From NCBI GenBank assembly GCA_013396915.1, contig VWZL01001967.1, positions 418,551-482,550 of the forward strand: a stretch of 64,000 nucleotides of DNA, written 5' to 3'. The stretch comes from Stercorarius parasiticus. Its lineage: Eukaryota; Chordata; Aves; Charadriiformes; Stercorariidae. Both the position numbers and the translations under genes were made by a program. Numbering within the stretch: position 1 is the first letter of the stretch; every line of letters begins with the position of its first letter. The notes beneath the pieces are model-generated. The model saw only the letters and a program-made list of their open reading frames with translations. It was not told the DNA's origin and did no database searches. Shown here piece by piece: positions 62,780 through 64,000 of this stretch.

Positions 62780-63010
62780 TATATACCCTGTACAGCAGAC
62801 AGCCATGTCACTCTGGAGACTAGCCAGGACATTTACCCTAATGGCTGTCATTCATCTTCTTAAGCTGTCATATATCTGACAGGTGGATTTTAAAAACTGA
62901 AATGAATGTCTGCTCTCAAGAAGGAATCTGAGATAATACCAGTGTGAAAAAGCACATTCAATTCAAAGTGCAGCTGTGACTATGCATTTTGGAATGCCTT
63001 TCCTGATCAT
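62780..63010. promoter_or_regulatory. Candidate conserved regulatory block
   Basis: A dense set of TGTCA-type sites (CATGTCACT, GGCTGTCATT, GCTGTCATATATCTGACAGG) sits with a CAGCTGTG E-box-like site within about 200 nt. TGTCA/TGACA cores are bound by TALE homeodomain proteins (MEIS, PBX, TGIF). The evidence is motif clustering only. Confidence 0.25.
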
Positions 63011-64000
63011 CAATACGTTTATTGTAGTTATAATTTCAGCATTTCGTATGTGTCTTGACAGAGACAGACCATCATTGTACTAATCAGACAGCAAGCTATA
63101 GTTTACAATAAGGAGTTTGTTATGTAAATGCATGAGATGGACAGAAGTTCAGGGTCAATAAAACTATGAAGCTGCTCCTTAAACTGTGGTCAAATCTTGA
63201 TTAAGTTACAAACAAAAATTATGAATATTCTTAAAAAGAATCAAAGCATGATGTTATCACAACAGTGATGAGACTCAGTTTCATCTTTTCATTTTCACCC
63301 TTTCTGGAGCCTTGCAGTGAGTCTACATCATTTTCTCCTCTTTACTGCCGATTTCTGCCAGGAGTTTCTATGCCTCCAACCCATCTGATCATATCTGTAC
63401 CAGCCTCTCCCTCTTGAAGAGTAGAATTTGACAGACTTTCTTCCCACCTCGCTTCTGCGACTCAGCAGGAAGACCCAGACCCTGTCTCTCCTCTGCATTC
63501 TGGCTCAGTGTCTGTGTGTAAAGCAACTTGTTTGAGTTTTTCAGCTGTTCCTTGTTGCTTTCCTGAGAGCTGTCTCCCGTCTTGCCTCTCTCTGAATATA
63601 CCCTTTCTCCTGTGTCTTGGAAGCTTTCCTTCCTCAGATCGCGTATTCCTTTCTTCCACTGTCTGTTGCTGTAGGAGTCTCCTTTTAGCGATTAAAACCA
63701 ATTATCAGGCTGGCTAAAGCAGTTTCTTACCAGCCTAGGTCAAGTTTTGTGGCACTTCTTAGTTCACCACAGAAGTTCCTATGCTATTGCCCTTCACTTT
63801 AGCCAAAAAGGCCAAGCAGCAACCCTACCCACCTTGGTGATACCAACGTCAAGCATTATTCTATTATTATTATTTATTTTTCATGCAAGTTGACAGGAAC
63901 TGGCATTCTTCTTATCCAGTAAGCATTATTCTTTCATAGCAGACTTATCTACAAGGTGCTCAGAAGTACTAAAAAATATAAAAATATTCCTTCTCTTACA

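Larger units (their letters stand above)
1..64000 (+). other. SLC25A21: SLC25A21 gene, internal part (five coding exons and introns)
   Basis: The window lies inside one large gene for the mitochondrial 2-oxodicarboxylate carrier. Five exons in the same order as the protein were found by eye. Every junction has AG/GT borders, and the phases agree (2, then 0, 0, 0). The joined reading frame (484 nt) has no stop. It follows the human protein from about residue 40 to 201, with scattered substitutions. The carrier exchanges 2-oxoadipate and 2-oxoglutarate (and related C5-C7 oxodicarboxylates) across the inner mitochondrial membrane, serving lysine, hydroxylysine and tryptophan breakdown; this is family knowledge. 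The N-terminal exons and those for the third carrier repeat are not visible here. The first and last introns therefore run off the window. Confidence 0.95.
58654..64000 (+). other. SLC25A21: 5' part of the following SLC25A21 intron
   Basis: This is non-coding sequence to the window edge. It holds a 20-bp tandem duplication (58941), an 11-bp-arm hairpin (61310) and two regulatory-looking blocks (61400 and 62780). No exon for the third carrier repeat was seen, nor any mobile element. Confidence 0.75.

Noticed and set aside
1..64000. Search for CRISPR arrays, prokaryotic operons, endogenous retroviral LTRs and microRNA genes.
   Set aside because: No regular spaced repeats, no LTR pairs or retroviral protein motifs, and no hairpin long enough for a standard pre-microRNA were seen by eye.

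Overview
This is a piece of a vertebrate nuclear genome, almost certainly a bird. There are no bacterial-style genes. The sequence is A+T-rich, intron-dominated DNA with sparse repeats. Its recognisable mobile elements are chicken-repeat-1 (CR1) LINEs with the avian 3' end, seen in reverse at 30336 and again at 46790. The crisp CR1 copy at 30336 resembles those of Neoaves or passerines, but the species cannot be fixed from this window.

One gene is supported: SLC25A21 (mitochondrial 2-oxodicarboxylate carrier, ODC), on the + strand. Five consecutive coding exons can be read, at 6474-6557, 45267-45333, 51752-51811, 53441-53548 and 58489-58653. All have AG/GT borders and compatible phases. Joined, they give an uninterrupted stretch of about 161 codons, corresponding to roughly residues 40-201 of the ~299-residue human protein. 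This is the end of carrier repeat 1 and most of repeat 2. I see neither the exons for the N-terminus (including the first PLDVVK signature) nor those for the third repeat; they should lie beyond the two window edges.

Layout: 1-6473 is the 3' end of an upstream intron. 6558-45266 is a 38.7-kb intron. It holds an orphan CpG-rich patch (15228-15600), several segments resembling conserved regulatory DNA, two CR1 copies, a foldback element (36210-36337) and an assembly gap set in a G run (37015-37083). 45334-51751 is an intron with two old CR1 copies and an open, phase-0 segment that could be a cassette exon (48150-48341). 51812-53440 and 53549-58488 are shorter introns. 58654-64000 is the start of the next intron, with more regulatory-looking DNA.

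SLC25A21 is a neighbour of PAX9 in vertebrates, and its long introns are thought to carry regulatory DNA for that neighbourhood. Regulatory DNA is therefore the most plausible job for the non-repeat intronic sequence, but I cannot test conservation here. I found no clearly new biological system. The best leads are the phase-matched cassette-exon candidate, the orphan CpG island, a 14-bp-arm hairpin at 25779-25816, a 13-bp-arm foldback element at 36210-36337, and a set of dispersed ancient repeat scraps sharing recognisable short motifs.
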